Assembly: GCF_001999985.1 (NCBI RefSeq)
Contig: NZ_CP019645.1
Coordinates: 496,001 to 560,000, forward strand
Length of the DNA stretch: 64,000 nucleotides
Source: Helicobacter bilis
Lineage (GTDB): Bacteria > Campylobacterota > Campylobacteria > Campylobacterales > Helicobacteraceae
Direction of reading: 5' to 3'
Positions 17,175-27,363 of this stretch are shown piece by piece (the stretch's first letter is position 1; each line of letters starts with the position of its first letter). The notes beneath the pieces are model-generated. The model did no database searches, was not told the DNA's origin, and saw nothing but the letters and a program-made list of their open reading frames with translations. A program made the position numbers and the translations under genes.

Positions 17175-18617
17175 ATGGCGAAACTTTGGGCTGGTAGGTT
17201 TCAAACAGATGCAAACACTTTGCTTGATGAGTTTAATGCGAGTATTCCATTTGATAAAAATCTATGGGAAGAGGATATTCAAGGCTCTATCGAACATGCA
17301 AAAATGCTTTATTCTATCGGGCTTTTAGACATACATGAGCTAGATTCTATTACGCATGGATTGCAAGAGATAAAGCAAGAGATTATGCAGGGTAATTTCA
17401 CTTTTTCTCTGCAAGATGAAGACATACACATGGCAATAGAGAAGGCTTTGAGTGAAAAGATTGGCGATGCGGGGAAGAAGCTACACACAGCACGCAGTAG
17501 AAACGATCAAGTAGCCCTTGATTTTAAACTCTATTGTAGAAAGCAGAATCTTGTTATACAAAAGCTATTAATCGAGCTTATAGAATCTCTTCTTTCAATA
17601 GCACAGCACCACACAAACACTATAATGCCCGGTATGACACATTTACAACACGCACAGCCTATAAGTTTTGGTTATCATTTAGTGGCTTGGTGTGTTGGGC
17701 TGAAACGCGATATTGAGAGATTGCAATCAAGTATGCAAAGAAGCGATGATTGCCCCTTAGGGAGTGCAGCCCTTGCTGGCACGCCCTATGGCAATGAGAG
17801 AGAGAATCTTGCCTTAAGTTTGGGCTTTAAAACAGCGAGTTTAAATGCTATGGATTCTGTTGGGCAGAGAGATTTTGCCCTAGATATATTGTATGATATT
17901 GCTATGGTTATGCTACATGTTTCACGCATGGCAGAAGAGCTTATTTTGTGGAGTAGCTATGAGTTTGGGTTTGTAACTTTTGCTGATAGCTTTGCGACTG
18001 GAAGCTCTATCATGCCACAGAAAAAAAACCCCGATGTAGCCGAGCTTTTGCGGGGTAAAACGGGTAGAGTTTATGGGAATCTTATGGCATTATTAACCAC
18101 TATGAAAGCACTTCCTTTTGCGTATAATAAGGATATGCAAGAGGATAAAGAAGGTGTGTTTGATTCGGTGCAAACTGCAATCATTAGCCTTAAGATTCTA
18201 ACAGAAAGCATGAAAACTCTTACAATTAATACCGAGAATATGCGTAAAATGTGTGAAAAGGGACATTTAGTCGCAACAGATTTAGCAGATCTTTTAGTAA
18301 AAGAGTGTCATGTCCCTTTTAGAGAAGCCCATCATATTACAGGTGTATGCGTGCAGTATGCTGAATCTTGTGGCAAGGATTTAAGCAATATTGAGATAGA
18401 TTCACTCTGTGAGATGCTAGAAAAAGAGCTTAAAAATCTTGTAACGCAAAAAGGCAATATGGAATCTATTGTAACGACAATATCAAGTGAGAGCTTAAAA
18501 CTTGCCATAAACCTAGAGCATTCTATGCAAAGGCGAAATAGTCTTGGGGGATGTGGAAGCGATGAGGTAAAAAGACAGATTCATATATTATTACAATGGC
18601 TAAGGTCTATCGCATAG
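17175..18617 (+). CDS. argH: Argininosuccinate lyase
   Basis: Splits argininosuccinate into arginine and fumarate, the last step of arginine synthesis. 480 residues. The fumarase/aspartase superfamily signature [20 protein letters not shown] carries the catalytic Ser, and [14 protein letters not shown] and [16 protein letters not shown] are the other active-site blocks. It starts at the ATG of MAKLWAGRF after an AAAGGAC ribosome site. A DnaQ-like exonuclease gene follows within 13 bases and is probably co-transcribed. Confidence 0.97.
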   Translation: MAKLWAGRFQTDANTLLDEFNASIPFDKNLWEEDIQGSIEHAKMLYSIGLLDIHELDSITHGLQEIKQEIMQGNFTFSLQDEDIHMAIEKALSEKIGDAGKKLHTARSRNDQVALDFKLYCRKQNLVIQKLLIELIESLLSIAQHHTNTIMPGMTHLQHAQPISFGYHLVAWCVGLKRDIERLQSSMQRSDDCPLGSAALAGTPYGNERENLALSLGFKTASLNAMDSVGQRDFALDILYDIAMVMLHVSRMAEELILWSSYEFGFVTFADSFATGSSIMPQKKNPDVAELLRGKTGRVYGNLMALLTTMKALPFAYNKDMQEDKEGVFDSVQTAIISLKILTESMKTLTINTENMRKMCEKGHLVATDLADLLVKECHVPFREAHHITGVCVQYAESCGKDLSNIEIDSLCEMLEKELKNLVTQKGNMESIVTTISSESLKLAINLEHSMQRRNSLGGCGSDEVKRQIHILLQWLRSIA

Positions 18618-18630
18618 CTTAGGTTAGAGT

Positions 18631-19437
18631 ATGGCACTTCAGTATTTTGGACACTATTTTAATCTGCTTGATCAAATGCCCCTAAGCCTTGAGAGTTTTC
18701 ACACACAATTAAGCAATGTCTTACCTGAATATGGCACGCTTGAATGCGAAACGCTGCTTGAAGTAATGATTGGCTTACATGCACCACTTTATAGAGTGAG
18801 TGATATAGAATCTAGCGATTATATTATTGACACAACAATAAAAAATATTAATCTCAATGAAGCAAAACTATGCTTTGTGGATATAGAGACGACATCGGCA
18901 AGTGTGAAAAATGGGCAAATCATTGAAATCGGGGCAATAATCGCACAAAATGGAGAGATACTAGACACTTTTGATACGCTTGTGTATAGCCCATTTGTGC
19001 CAGAGGATATTATTGATCTCACAGGCATAGATTCCTATATGCTAGAAGATGCACCACGACTTGAGCAGGTATTAAAGCAGTTTCGCGCATTTTTAGGCGA
19101 TAGCGTATTTGTCGCACATAATGTTTCATTTGATTACAACTTTATCGCAGAAAGTCTGCATGAATATGATATGCCACCACTCTTTAATCCCAGATTATGC
19201 ACGCTAGACCTTAGTCGTAGGACTATCGTATCAAAAAAATACGCATTAGCCTATCTCAACGATATGTTAGGTATAAACACAGCACAAGCCCATAGGGCTT
19301 ATGCTGACGCACTAACCGCTTTTAGACTATATGAAATATGTATGCAATCACTCCCAAAAGAAGTAAAAACCCTGCAGGAACTCATCGCCTTTTCAAAAGG
19401 AAAGATTGCATATCCACAAAGAGTTGCGGGGAAATAG
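18631..19437 (+). CDS. DnaQ-like 3'-5' exonuclease (Pol III epsilon family)
   Basis: 268 residues. The N-terminal 80 are an unassigned extension. The exonuclease fold then has the DEDDh residues: Asp-Glu in CFVDIETTS, Asp in VFVAHNVSFDYNFI, and His-Asp in AHRAYADALTAF. Such proteins proofread or degrade DNA or RNA; Campylobacterota carry stand-alone copies. It is placed directly after argH. I leave the symbol blank because several dnaQ-like paralogues exist in this group. Confidence 0.85.
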   Translation: MALQYFGHYFNLLDQMPLSLESFHTQLSNVLPEYGTLECETLLEVMIGLHAPLYRVSDIESSDYIIDTTIKNINLNEAKLCFVDIETTSASVKNGQIIEIGAIIAQNGEILDTFDTLVYSPFVPEDIIDLTGIDSYMLEDAPRLEQVLKQFRAFLGDSVFVAHNVSFDYNFIAESLHEYDMPPLFNPRLCTLDLSRRTIVSKKYALAYLNDMLGINTAQAHRAYADALTAFRLYEICMQSLPKEVKTLQELIAFSKGKIAYPQRVAGK

Positions 19438-19953
19438 CAAGCAAAATGCCATATCTATAGAATCTACGACAGCATAAAAGAGATTGCATTATTGCAAATT
19501 ACCATAATTATTGTTATCAAACTTTCGTATAGTTTTGCTAGAGCACAATATTGTTGGTTAGTCACGCAATGACAAAATTACAAGCCTACATTTCTACAAC
19601 AAACACAAGAATCCTTATTTGATACTATAAACAAATTAAACAAAATTGTTTTGTTTATGTATTTACCCCAGGACAATACGCTAGAACTCTATATCTCCAT
19701 ATAGTATATAACCCGGACTTATTTGGATACACTTTAATTCATTTAAACACACTTCTATACCTGTAAAGTTTGCACTATTTTGTATTGTTTTGTTGGTTTT
19801 GTTAATATGCTTGTGGCTTTGAGTTACTACATATTCTTTGTAAGACTTAGCAATTGATTGTTTTAGATTTCTTAAGATTTTATAGAGATACCTCTAACTA
19901 TATTTGAGTGCTCCCAGCAACAAACCACTGCCTTTATCAATGGAATATTAATA
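19438..19953. other. 516-bp gap with a possible minus-strand gene remnant
   Basis: At 19681-19895 on the minus strand a stop-to-stop open frame without a start codon reads SYKEYVVTQSHKHINKTN and FTGIEVCLNELKCIQISPGY, which looks like the C-terminal end of a former protein. I do not recognise it. The rest is AT-rich and featureless. Confidence 0.3.
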
Positions 19954-20151
19954 TTATTGTTGTTCTAGGGCATTTTTTAATTCAAACTCTGCTTCTTCTA
20001 GCATTTTGTTTGCCATATTGATGTGTGCTTGTGCATCTTTGTATAGCTTCATACCATCTTTTAGATTTAGTGTGTTGTCGTTTAATTGCTTGATGATATC
20101 TTTCACTTTTTCCACATGTGTTTCAAAATCAATATCTGTTGGTTGAGTCAT
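19954..20151 (-). CDS. xseB: Exodeoxyribonuclease VII small subunit
   Basis: A 65-residue all-helical protein matching XseB: FETHVEKVKDIIKQLNDNTL, then LKDGMKLYKDAQAHI and MLEEAEFELK, the family's two-helix coiled coil. With XseA it forms the exonuclease VII complex that degrades single-stranded DNA. xseA is not in the window. A GGAATATTTC ribosome site precedes the ATG. Confidence 0.88.
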   Translation of the reverse strand: MTQPTDIDFETHVEKVKDIIKQLNDNTLNLKDGMKLYKDAQAHINMANKMLEEAEFELKNALEQQ

Positions 20152-20246
20152 GAAATATTCCTTGCTTTTTTGATTATTAGAGTAGATAATTATACCAAAA
20201 ATATGATTAATTTAAATTTACAAGCTGTATTTAAGAATATTTTGGC

Positions 20247-20252
20247 TATAAT
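20247..20252 (+). promoter_or_regulatory. Probable -10 box for rpmE
   Basis: TATAAT preceded by TTTTGGC, about 40 bases before the rpmE start. It fits the housekeeping sigma promoter style of Campylobacterota, where the -10 dominates and the -35 is weak. Confidence 0.45.
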
Positions 20253-20291
20253 CCTAAGTTTTATTTTATATTCGTTTGGAGATAAACTACC

Positions 20292-20492
20292 ATGAAAAAA
20301 GATATTCACCCTAAATATGTTCCTTGCAAAGTAACCTGTGTAACAAGCGGTAAAGAAGTTGAGGTACTGAGCACAAAGCCTGAATTACGCATTGATATAT
20401 CAAGCTTTTGTCATCCATTCTATACCGGCAGTGATAAGATTGCCGATACAACGGGTCGTGTAGAGCGATTTAGAAAGAAATATAATCGTTAA
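20292..20492 (+). CDS. rpmE: 50S ribosomal protein L31
   Basis: 66 residues with the L31 signatures [16 protein letters not shown] and [20 protein letters not shown], ending in the basic FRKKYNR. Two N-terminal cysteines and the Cys before HPFY suggest a zinc-type L31, though the usual second C-x2-C pair is incomplete. Single gene with its own promoter. Confidence 0.95.
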   Translation: MKKDIHPKYVPCKVTCVTSGKEVEVLSTKPELRIDISSFCHPFYTGSDKIADTTGRVERFRKKYNR

Positions 20493-20820
20493 GCCCCACT
20501 TCTTTAAAGTCTCTCCCAAAAGGGTGAGAATTGCATGTGTTAAATTAGATTAAAGGATCTGTTTAATACTAGAAAACTTGTTGTTTTACTTCTCTACTTA
20601 TCGTCAATTCATAAGTCCTTGTTTTAGACTTTATACTTCGTTATAAGTGTGTTTCTGTAATATTTTTCTGTTGAGTAGATCATTAAAGTAAGGCGGGGTG
20701 TTTCGCAATCGCTTCGCACAATCACTTCGTAGGAAGCCATGTATATAGGAGATTTGTTTGCTTAATATGTGGGGCATGCAGTTGTAGTAAAATGCGATAA
20801 GTTGCTGATATTATAAGTCC
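20493..20820. other. 328-bp gap between rpmE and rplI
   Basis: An imperfect hairpin, CTCTCCC and GGGTGAG around AAAA at 20511-20527, could end rpmE transcription, but it lacks a clear T-run. The segment near 20690-20740 is less AT-rich and repeats CGCTTCGCA and CACTTCGTA; its meaning is unclear. No gene is seen. Confidence 0.3.
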
Positions 20821-21264
20821 TTATTCTGCAATCACATTTAAATTTAACTTAGCTTGTAGTCCATGACCAAGTTTTACAACCGCTTGAAATTTGCCAAGAG
20901 TTTTTATCTGTGGAATCTCAAAGGCTTTTTTATCGATTGAGATTCTGTGCTGGGTTTGCAATTCGTTTGAGATTTCATCTTTTGTGAGTGATCCAAAGAG
21001 ATGATTGTTTGAGCCGACTTTTTTTGAGATTGTAAGCTCGATTTTTTCTAGTGCTTGTTGCATTTGCTTTGCTTCTGCAATCTGTAATGCTTCTAGTTCT
21101 GCTTGTTTTTTCTGCTCTGCTTTGTATTTATTGATAACTTCATTTGTGGCATGTTTTGCAAGTCCTTTAGCAATGAGAAAGTTATTGGCATATCCATCTT
21201 TTACTTCTTTTATTTCCCCAGCTTTGCCTAGATTTGCTACATCTTTGATTAATAAAACGCGCAT
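20821..21264 (-). CDS. rplI: 50S ribosomal protein L9
   Basis: 147 residues, the usual length. The N-terminal domain [20 protein letters not shown] with GYANNFLI is diagnostic for L9. A long Lys/Glu/Gln connecting helix and the C-terminal rRNA-binding domain ([15 protein letters not shown]) follow. Its neighbours are not ribosomal genes. Confidence 0.96.
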   Translation of the reverse strand: MRVLLIKDVANLGKAGEIKEVKDGYANNFLIAKGLAKHATNEVINKYKAEQKKQAELEALQIAEAKQMQQALEKIELTISKKVGSNNHLFGSLTKDEISNELQTQHRISIDKKAFEIPQIKTLGKFQAVVKLGHGLQAKLNLNVIAE

Positions 21265-21325
21265 TTGACACCTTTAAGTTGATTTGCTACTATATCGCCG
21301 TTATTTTAGCAGAAAAAAAGGATAA

Positions 21326-21991
21326 TTGTTGCAAGAATTTATGGGGTTTTGGTTTGAGATTAAGACAAGCAAACGCATTAAGAGATGGCGTATTGTGTGT
21401 AATGTGGAGGGCTTTTTTATTTTTCATTTTCCATATCGCACAAAAAATACACTACAAATTGCAGAACAATATATAAAAGAAAATCATGCTAAAATGAATA
21501 CATTTTTATTAAAACAGCAAACAAGATTCAATACAAATAATAACTTAGCAACGCAATATCTAAACGAGTATCCAAACTCACTTGTAGTATTTGGGACACA
21601 ATGTTTAGCAAAAGATTGCACTATAGAATCTTTATGTCAAAGATTATATGCAAAATCAAAAGAAATATTAGATGAATACGCTTTGAAAATGCAGCTAAAC
21701 TACACAAAGCTAATAATTAGTTTCGCAAAGTCATATCTTGGGCAATGCAATAGTAAGGCTCAAATAAAGATTGATTATCGCAATGTGCTGTGCGATGAGA
21801 GATTACTGCGTTATCTTGTGGTGCATGAGTTGGCACATATTAGACACCCAAACCACTCTAAACTCTTTTGGCAAGAAGTAGAAAGATTCTATCCTAATTA
21901 CAAAAATACACGCAAAGAATTAAAAATTATGGCAAATAGAAATGCGACTATATTAAAACACTATGGCTTATTGCATAAAAGATTGTGCTAA
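21326..21991 (+). CDS. YgjP-type metallopeptidase domain protein
   Basis: 221 residues, ending with a zinc-protease-like motif VVHELAHIRHPNHSKLFWQE (HExxH with a downstream His), as in YgjP/DUF45 proteins. The N-terminal half is beta-rich and divergent. The first codon may be the TTG at 21326 or the ATG at 21341; GTTGCAAG gives weak ribosome-site support to either. Substrate unknown. Confidence 0.75.
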   Translation: MLQEFMGFWFEIKTSKRIKRWRIVCNVEGFFIFHFPYRTKNTLQIAEQYIKENHAKMNTFLLKQQTRFNTNNNLATQYLNEYPNSLVVFGTQCLAKDCTIESLCQRLYAKSKEILDEYALKMQLNYTKLIISFAKSYLGQCNSKAQIKIDYRNVLCDERLLRYLVVHELAHIRHPNHSKLFWQEVERFYPNYKNTRKELKIMANRNATILKHYGLLHKRLC

Positions 21992-22017
21992 CTTTTAACA
22001 ACCAAAACATTCATCAA

Positions 22018-22482
22018 CTATCTTATATCCAAAAAAAGCTCTTTTGGTGTGGTAAAAATCTCAAGATAAAGTCTATCATTGCTATCATCTTTGTTATATA
22101 AAAAGATTCCATGTTTAGTAATTTTTTCTAAAATATAGATTTTGTCATTGTAGTTAATTGTGCTATAAAGGCTAATCCATTCTTCATTAATTAAGGCTTT
22201 ATTATTAAGTATGGCATGGAGTTTTAGCGGTGCTTGTGGCTCTTTATGTTCCTGTGATAATGGCTCAATGGGTAAAGTCTTATCTTCTTTCGGTCTTAAA
22301 AAATCGATTATAAAAGAAAAATCTTTGTGTGGAATATCTTTTTGTTGTTGTATAAAATAAAGTTTAGATTCTATATCATCTGTTGGTGTAATAAAGAATC
22401 TATCTTTAAACACAATAAAAAGAAAAGCTATGCAAACAAAGATTGCAATAAATCTTTTAGAAAAGGTTTTTAAAGTTATCAT
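22018..22482 (-). CDS. Membrane-anchored protein, PilP/GspC-like C-terminus (tentative)
   Basis: 154 residues with one N-terminal membrane helix (FIAIFVCIAFLFIVF), a charged linker and a small beta domain (LKLHAILNNKALINEEWISL, YILEKITKHGIFLY). The pattern of a strand, a Gly/Asn turn and KIYILEKI resembles the homology region of PilP/GspC pilus-assembly proteins. It overlaps the upstream gene by 4 bases, so the two are translationally coupled. The pilus link is inference from architecture only. Confidence 0.45.
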   Translation of the reverse strand: MITLKTFSKRFIAIFVCIAFLFIVFKDRFFITPTDDIESKLYFIQQQKDIPHKDFSFIIDFLRPKEDKTLPIEPLSQEHKEPQAPLKLHAILNNKALINEEWISLYSTINYNDKIYILEKITKHGIFLYNKDDSNDRLYLEIFTTPKELFLDIR

Positions 22483-23102
22483 ATTTGATATGTCCCAACA
22501 GAAAATACGATTTTTATATCCTGTGTGAATGGCATATCATTTATGGAATCTAGATTCCCAACCACTTGGGCGGGTGCAGGGCTTTGGGGTGCAAAATGTA
22601 TAGAATCTAGATTCTCTGCATTTGTAGATTCTAGACTCTTGCTGTCTTGTGCCTTAACTCCCATATTCCACCCATAAGGCATAGAATCTAGATTTCGTAT
22701 TGTCGCATTTGACAATGAAATCTCATGTATAAAAAGTGTAGGCAATGCTTCAAGGGCGTGTATAAATTCATAGCATAGCATTGCCTTGCAAGTAAAAAAT
22801 AAAGTGTAGTGATTTGTTGTATAGGGCAGTGTAGTTTGCATTCGCCTTTGTTTTAATTCTTTATTGGAACAAATCGCATTCTTACATTTGCTCGTAATCT
22901 CATAATCTTGAAAAAGTAAGGCTATATTGCTTTGCATAGTTGTAATATCTACTTGTTTGCGTTGTGTAAGCACCCATTCATCATATTCGATATAGCTAAG
23001 CAAAGTAACACAAGACACTACAAACAAACATAAAAGGATAATGCGTTCAAATACGCTTTTTCGTAATAGATAAAGTGTGATTGTATGCAAGATTTTTCGC
23101 AT
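22479..23102 (-). CDS. Membrane-anchored protein, PilO-like (tentative)
   Basis: 207 residues: one N-terminal helix (RIILLCLFVVSCVTLLSYI), then a helical periplasmic part with two cysteines (KCKNAICSNKELKQRRMQTT), a beta segment and a tail with several LDS/LES units written with AGATTCT. Size, topology and pairing with the next gene resemble PilO-PilP pairs of type II/IV secretion or DNA-uptake systems. It starts just after fur. Function unproven. Confidence 0.45.
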   Translation of the reverse strand: MRKILHTITLYLLRKSVFERIILLCLFVVSCVTLLSYIEYDEWVLTQRKQVDITTMQSNIALLFQDYEITSKCKNAICSNKELKQRRMQTTLPYTTNHYTLFFTCKAMLCYEFIHALEALPTLFIHEISLSNATIRNLDSMPYGWNMGVKAQDSKSLESTNAENLDSIHFAPQSPAPAQVVGNLDSINDMPFTQDIKIVFSVGTYQI

Positions 23103-23106
23103 TTAG

Positions 23107-23568
23107 CTAGGCATTTTTACATTTAGCACAAATCACAAAAAGTCGCATGTCATGGCTTATAAGCTGTGTGCCAAACTTCTCTGCAATATCAACTTGCAAT
23201 CTCTCAATATCAGAATCTACAAATTCAATAATCTCTCCACATTGCAAACAAATAATATGGTCATGATGGGCTTTAGCAGCAATCTCATATCTTCTACCCG
23301 TTTTATCCGCTTCAAGTGCTGTGATAAAATGCTCTTTTTCTAAGAAACTTAAGATTCTATACACAGATGAAATGCTTGTATTCTTATCTTTAATGCGTAA
23401 TTGATTAGCGATTTCTTCAGGGCTTAAATGCGTGCCACTTTTGTAGAGAACACCTATAATTTCTTCTCTCTGCTTTGAGTTTTTTAAGCCATTTTTCTTG
23501 ATTGAAGTGCGTAGTCTAAGCAGTATAGAATCTAGAGTTTCCAATCGTTTAGTAATTGCTTTATCCAT
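23107..23568 (-). CDS. fur: Ferric uptake regulator Fur
   Basis: 153 residues, closely resembling Helicobacter Fur. It has the N-terminal extension typical of the genus, a winged helix (LKNSKQREEIIGVLYKSGTH and SSVYRILSFLEKE), the metal-binding HHDHIICLQCG, and a C-terminal C-x2-C in CAKCKN for structural zinc. It represses iron-uptake genes with Fe and some targets without it. The upstream DNA holds TTAATAATGAATG, a partial match to a Fur box, so autoregulation is plausible. Confidence 0.95.
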   Translation of the reverse strand: MDKAITKRLETLDSILLRLRTSIKKNGLKNSKQREEIIGVLYKSGTHLSPEEIANQLRIKDKNTSISSVYRILSFLEKEHFITALEADKTGRRYEIAAKAHHDHIICLQCGEIIEFVDSDIERLQVDIAEKFGTQLISHDMRLFVICAKCKNA

Positions 23569-23810
23569 GAAAATCCCCTTAATAATGAATGTGAAAAATA
23601 ATATAAAAGTAAAAACTAATCTTAGAAATAAAATTGCAGAATTATAGCAAATAAAAACTTAAAGTGCAGTATTTTTTCTCAAAGTATCAGTAAAAATAGT
23701 AATAGACATACAGAAGGCAAACTTGCTTAGATTCACATTTATTGCGTTTATTATGTGTGTATAAAGTATGCTACAATACGCACACTATTCTACTACAAAA
23801 TGAGGGAGTG

Positions 23811-24782
23811 ATGAAGCATTTTTATAGTTCTTTTGTTGTAACTTTGATTGGGCTAGTTTTGGCATTTTATGTTGGGGCGTGGCAGGCGATTTATATATGT
23901 ATTTTACTCTCTATCTTAGAAGTTAGTCTCTCGTTTGATAATGCTGTGGTTAATGCAAAAGTGCTTGATACAATGGATATAAAATGGCAAAAGCGATTTA
24001 TTTATTGGGGGATTCCCATCGCTGTATTTGGTATGAGATTTATTTTCCCCATTGTTATTGTGGCAGTAGCTGCAAGGCTTGGTATGCTAGAGACTTTGAA
24101 TCTTGCCTTATATTCACCGCAAGAGTATCATAAAACACTTGAAGAAACGCGTTTTGAGATTTATGCCTTTGGTGCTGGGTTTTTACTTATGGTATGTTTG
24201 CAATTCTTTTTTAGTGAAGATAAAGAGGTGCATTGGCTAAGTTTTATTGAAGATAATGTTATTATGCGATTTTTTATGAAGTTCCCAAACTTTGCTTTAT
24301 TGCTTGCAATTACACTTGGAATCATCTTGCTTGCCCTAACGGATAATATACTTGTAGGCATGGCGTATTTTTGTGCGATTGTGCTGTATTTAATCATTCA
24401 TTCGGCGGATAAATTCCTTGGGGCTGGTGGTGTGCGTAATGGACTTATGGGCTTTTTGTATTTAGAAGTGCTTGATGCAAGTTTTAGTTTTGATGGTGTG
24501 ATTGGGGCATTTGCCTTGAGTGAGAATATTTTTATTATTATGATTGGGCTTGGCATTGGGGCTATGTTTGTGCGTAGCTTGACGCTTTATCTTGTAGAGC
24601 ATAAGACACTGCAAAAGCTTATCTATTTAGAGCATGGCGCACATTATGCTATTGGGGCATTAGCTATTATTATGCTATTAAAGATTTTTATGGAAGTAAG
24701 TGAGATTATCACAGGGCTTATTGGCGTAGGATTTATTGGTATTGCTTTTCTGCATTCAAAATTCTCAAATAAAGATTCATAA
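23811..24782 (+). CDS. DUF475/TerC-like integral membrane protein
   Basis: About 323 residues with some nine membrane helices. LLSILEVSLSFDNAVVNAKV, with its Asp-Asn pair, and a second copy LEVLDASFSFDGVIGAFAL are the metal-binding signatures of the TerC/DUF475 family, linked to metal export or tellurium resistance. The ATG at 23811 has GAGGGAG just upstream and begins the first membrane segment. A longer reading from 23742 adds an unlikely leader. It lies next to fur, but no shared regulation is evident. Confidence 0.82.
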   Translation: MKHFYSSFVVTLIGLVLAFYVGAWQAIYICILLSILEVSLSFDNAVVNAKVLDTMDIKWQKRFIYWGIPIAVFGMRFIFPIVIVAVAARLGMLETLNLALYSPQEYHKTLEETRFEIYAFGAGFLLMVCLQFFFSEDKEVHWLSFIEDNVIMRFFMKFPNFALLLAITLGIILLALTDNILVGMAYFCAIVLYLIIHSADKFLGAGGVRNGLMGFLYLEVLDASFSFDGVIGAFALSENIFIIMIGLGIGAMFVRSLTLYLVEHKTLQKLIYLEHGAHYAIGALAIIMLLKIFMEVSEIITGLIGVGFIGIAFLHSKFSNKDS

Positions 24783-24799
24783 AATTATGCCTTTTTTGT

Positions 24800-24805
24800 T
24801 ATAAT
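24800..24805 (+). promoter_or_regulatory. Probable -10 box for nrdB
   Basis: TATAAT in TTTTTTGTTATAATTCC, about 25 bases before the nrdB start and after the DUF475 stop. It suggests that nrdB and the two genes after it form their own unit. Confidence 0.4.
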
Positions 24806-24827
24806 TCCACATTTAAAGGATATGAGT

Positions 24828-25892
24828 ATGATTAGTGAAAACACGCAGAATGCACCACAAGATAATAGAGTATCTCGCAAAAAAATCTATAATCCACACT
24901 CAACAGAAAGTGTCAATGAAAGGCGTATATTTGGTGGGAATCCAACCGCAATATTTGAGTTAAATAAGATTAAATATCAGTGGGCTTATAATCTTTTACG
25001 CACAATGTTTGCAAATACTTGGTTTCCAGAAGAAGTGAATATGAATCAAGATAAACGCGATTATATGGAGCTAACCCTGCAAGAGAAGCAAGGCTATGAT
25101 AGAGCATTAGCCCAGCTTATTTTCATGGATTCACTTCAAACAAATAACTTAACAGACAATATCAATCCATATATTACATGCCCAGAAATAAATATGCTTT
25201 TAGTGCGTCAAGCATTTGAAGAATCTCTGCACGCACAAAGCTATGCGGTTATGGTAGATTCTATATCTGCAAATACTGATGAGATTTATCAAATGTGGCG
25301 TAAAGATGACAAACTTCGCTCAAAAAATGACTATATTGCTGATGTATATACAGACCTTGCAAAAAACCCAACAGAAACAAATCTTATAAAAGCCATGTTT
25401 GCTAATCAGATTCTAGAAGGAATCTATTTTTATAGCGGTTTTGCGTTTTTTTACACACTTGCTAGAAGTGGTAAAATGCAAAATAGTGCAGAAATGATAC
25501 GCTTTATCCAACGCGATGAAATTACACATTTAACGATTTTTCAACAAATGATTATCTCTACGCGTAAAGAAAGACCAGATCTTTTTACACAAGCATTACA
25601 AGATGAGGTTATGGAGATGTTTCGTCAAGCAGTAGATTTAGAATCTAGCTGGGGGGAATACATTACGCAAGGGCAAATTCTAGGCTTGACTGCAAAAATT
25701 ATCCGTCAATATATTGAGTATTTAGCGGATAAAAGATTAAAAGCAGTTGATTATCCTATCCTATATAACACGCAAAATCCCATACAATGGGTAGATGAAC
25801 AGGTAAATTTTAACAATCAGCGGACAAACTTTTTTGAAGCAAAAGTGCGTAATTACACACGGGGAGAATTAAAATTTGAAGACGATTTTTAA
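24828..25892 (+). CDS. nrdB: Ribonucleotide reductase, beta (small) subunit
   Basis: The diiron-tyrosyl radical partner of NrdA (0.25-2.6 kb). Iron ligands lie in the helices [26 protein letters not shown] and [30 protein letters not shown] is the family N-terminus, and the tail ends ELKFEDDF, the peptide that binds NrdA. I chose ATG 24828 (AAGGA 7 bases upstream) over ATG 24822, which is only 1 base from it. The next gene starts within the last codons. Confidence 0.96.
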   Translation: MISENTQNAPQDNRVSRKKIYNPHSTESVNERRIFGGNPTAIFELNKIKYQWAYNLLRTMFANTWFPEEVNMNQDKRDYMELTLQEKQGYDRALAQLIFMDSLQTNNLTDNINPYITCPEINMLLVRQAFEESLHAQSYAVMVDSISANTDEIYQMWRKDDKLRSKNDYIADVYTDLAKNPTETNLIKAMFANQILEGIYFYSGFAFFYTLARSGKMQNSAEMIRFIQRDEITHLTIFQQMIISTRKERPDLFTQALQDEVMEMFRQAVDLESSWGEYITQGQILGLTAKIIRQYIEYLADKRLKAVDYPILYNTQNPIQWVDEQVNFNNQRTNFFEAKVRNYTRGELKFEDDF

Positions 25893-26613
25893 GACCTTTT
25901 ATACATTACAGCTAAAGACAAAAGCAAATTGGGAAGATAATCTAGCTAGACTTGAAGCAAAATTGCTAGAGTGTGAAAAAGATTCCTACATTCTTGCAAG
26001 TGAAGTTTTTCTCACAGGATTTGCATATCAAAAAATGGCAGAAGCAAGTGAGTTTAGTGAGATTGCTACACGAAAGCTACAGGAATTAAGCAAAGATAAA
26101 ACTATTGTAATCACTATGATAGAACAAGAGGGCAGAAAATATGTCAATCGCTTGAAAGTATTTCATAAAGGACGCATAGCCTATACACAAAAAAAGGCAA
26201 AGCTTTTTCCTTTAGGTAACGAACACTTGCATTTTAAAGCGGGGGATATAAAGGATATTAAGACTTTTATGCTTGATGGAATCTTATGTGCGGCTCTCAA
26301 TTGTTTTGAAGTCCGCTTTATTGATTTATGGAAAAAGATTCAAGGCGCACAAGTGATTTTTGTCCCAGCCGCATGGGGTAAGGCAAGGAAAGTGCATTTT
26401 CAAACGCTAACGCGTGCTTTAGCCATTGCAAATCAAAGTTTTGTTATTGCTAGTTCATGTGCAGGCAATGAGTATGCAAAGGGTAGTAGCATTATCACAC
26501 CTTATGGAATCGTGTATAAAAATGATTCTAAAGAGATGATACAAGCACAAGTAAATCTCGCTGAAGTTACAAAAATGCGAATACATATAGACACAGGAAT
26601 CCCACACGCATGA
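25876..26613 (+). CDS. Carbon-nitrogen hydrolase (nitrilase superfamily)
   Basis: 245 residues with the Glu-Lys-Cys triad: Glu in [10 protein letters not shown], Lys in [11 protein letters not shown], Cys in [11 protein letters not shown]. Members hydrolyse nitriles or amides; the substrate here cannot be told. It begins at a TTG inside the end of nrdB (17-base overlap) and overlaps pcm by 4 bases, so nrdB, this gene and pcm are an operon. Confidence 0.85.
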   Translation: MKTIFKTFYTLQLKTKANWEDNLARLEAKLLECEKDSYILASEVFLTGFAYQKMAEASEFSEIATRKLQELSKDKTIVITMIEQEGRKYVNRLKVFHKGRIAYTQKKAKLFPLGNEHLHFKAGDIKDIKTFMLDGILCAALNCFEVRFIDLWKKIQGAQVIFVPAAWGKARKVHFQTLTRALAIANQSFVIASSCAGNEYAKGSSIITPYGIVYKNDSKEMIQAQVNLAEVTKMRIHIDTGIPHA

Positions 26614-27272
26614 AACTTCATGAAATAAAAAATATGGAAATGCTAAAAGATGTCAAAGATAGCTTTGATTCTAGAATCATTGCTGCATTACGCCAAACTG
26701 ATAGGGAGTTTTTTGTCCCCTCTGTCGTAAAACATTCCGCATTTCACCTTGATAACGCTTTGCCTATAAGCGATGAGCAATGGATTAGCGCACCACTCAC
26801 TGTGGCAAAGATGACAACCTATCTCATGGCGTATGATTTAGGCGATAGCGTATTAGAGCCAGATAGTGTGCTAGAAATAGGGCTTGGGAGTGGTTATCAA
26901 GCAGTTGTATTGTCTCATCTTATACGCAGAGTTTTTAGCATTGAGCGTATAGAATCTCTATGGCTTGAAGCAAGATCGCGTATAGCACAACTACAAATTA
27001 TGAATATCAATATAAAGCTTGATGATGGTATGAATGGTTGGGCGTCTTTCGCCCCTTATGATAGAATCTTACTTTCTGCATGCACAGAGAGTATCCCAAA
27101 AACACTCAGCGATCAATTACAAGTAAATGGAGTGCTTGTAGCCCCAATATATCATAATGGCGGACAAGTTATCGCACGATTTGTAAAACAAAAAGATCAT
27201 ACACTCACAAGCCATATTTTAGAATCTTGCTCTTTTGTGCCGATTAAACAAGGCGTTATGCGTATGGGTTAA
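26610..27272 (+). CDS. pcm: Protein-L-isoaspartate O-methyltransferase
   Basis: 220 residues. Repairs damaged isoaspartyl residues using S-adenosylmethionine. Motif I is VLEIGLGSGYQAVVLSHL. The N-terminal PCMT pattern is REFFVPSVVKHSAFHLDNAL with ISAPLTVAKM, and DRILLSACTESIP is the post-core motif. The ATGA overlap with the nitrilase gene shows coupled translation. A nrdB-pcm neighbourhood also occurs in H. pylori, as I recall it. Confidence 0.92.
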   Translation: MKLHEIKNMEMLKDVKDSFDSRIIAALRQTDREFFVPSVVKHSAFHLDNALPISDEQWISAPLTVAKMTTYLMAYDLGDSVLEPDSVLEIGLGSGYQAVVLSHLIRRVFSIERIESLWLEARSRIAQLQIMNINIKLDDGMNGWASFAPYDRILLSACTESIPKTLSDQLQVNGVLVAPIYHNGGQVIARFVKQKDHTLTSHILESCSFVPIKQGVMRMG

Positions 27273-27363
27273 ATAAATGCGCATTATTTTTTGTCTCAAA
27301 GGTAGCAAAAGTTTGAGTTAGATTTTTAGCTATTATAAAGAAATATGAGTAATCACAAATGGA

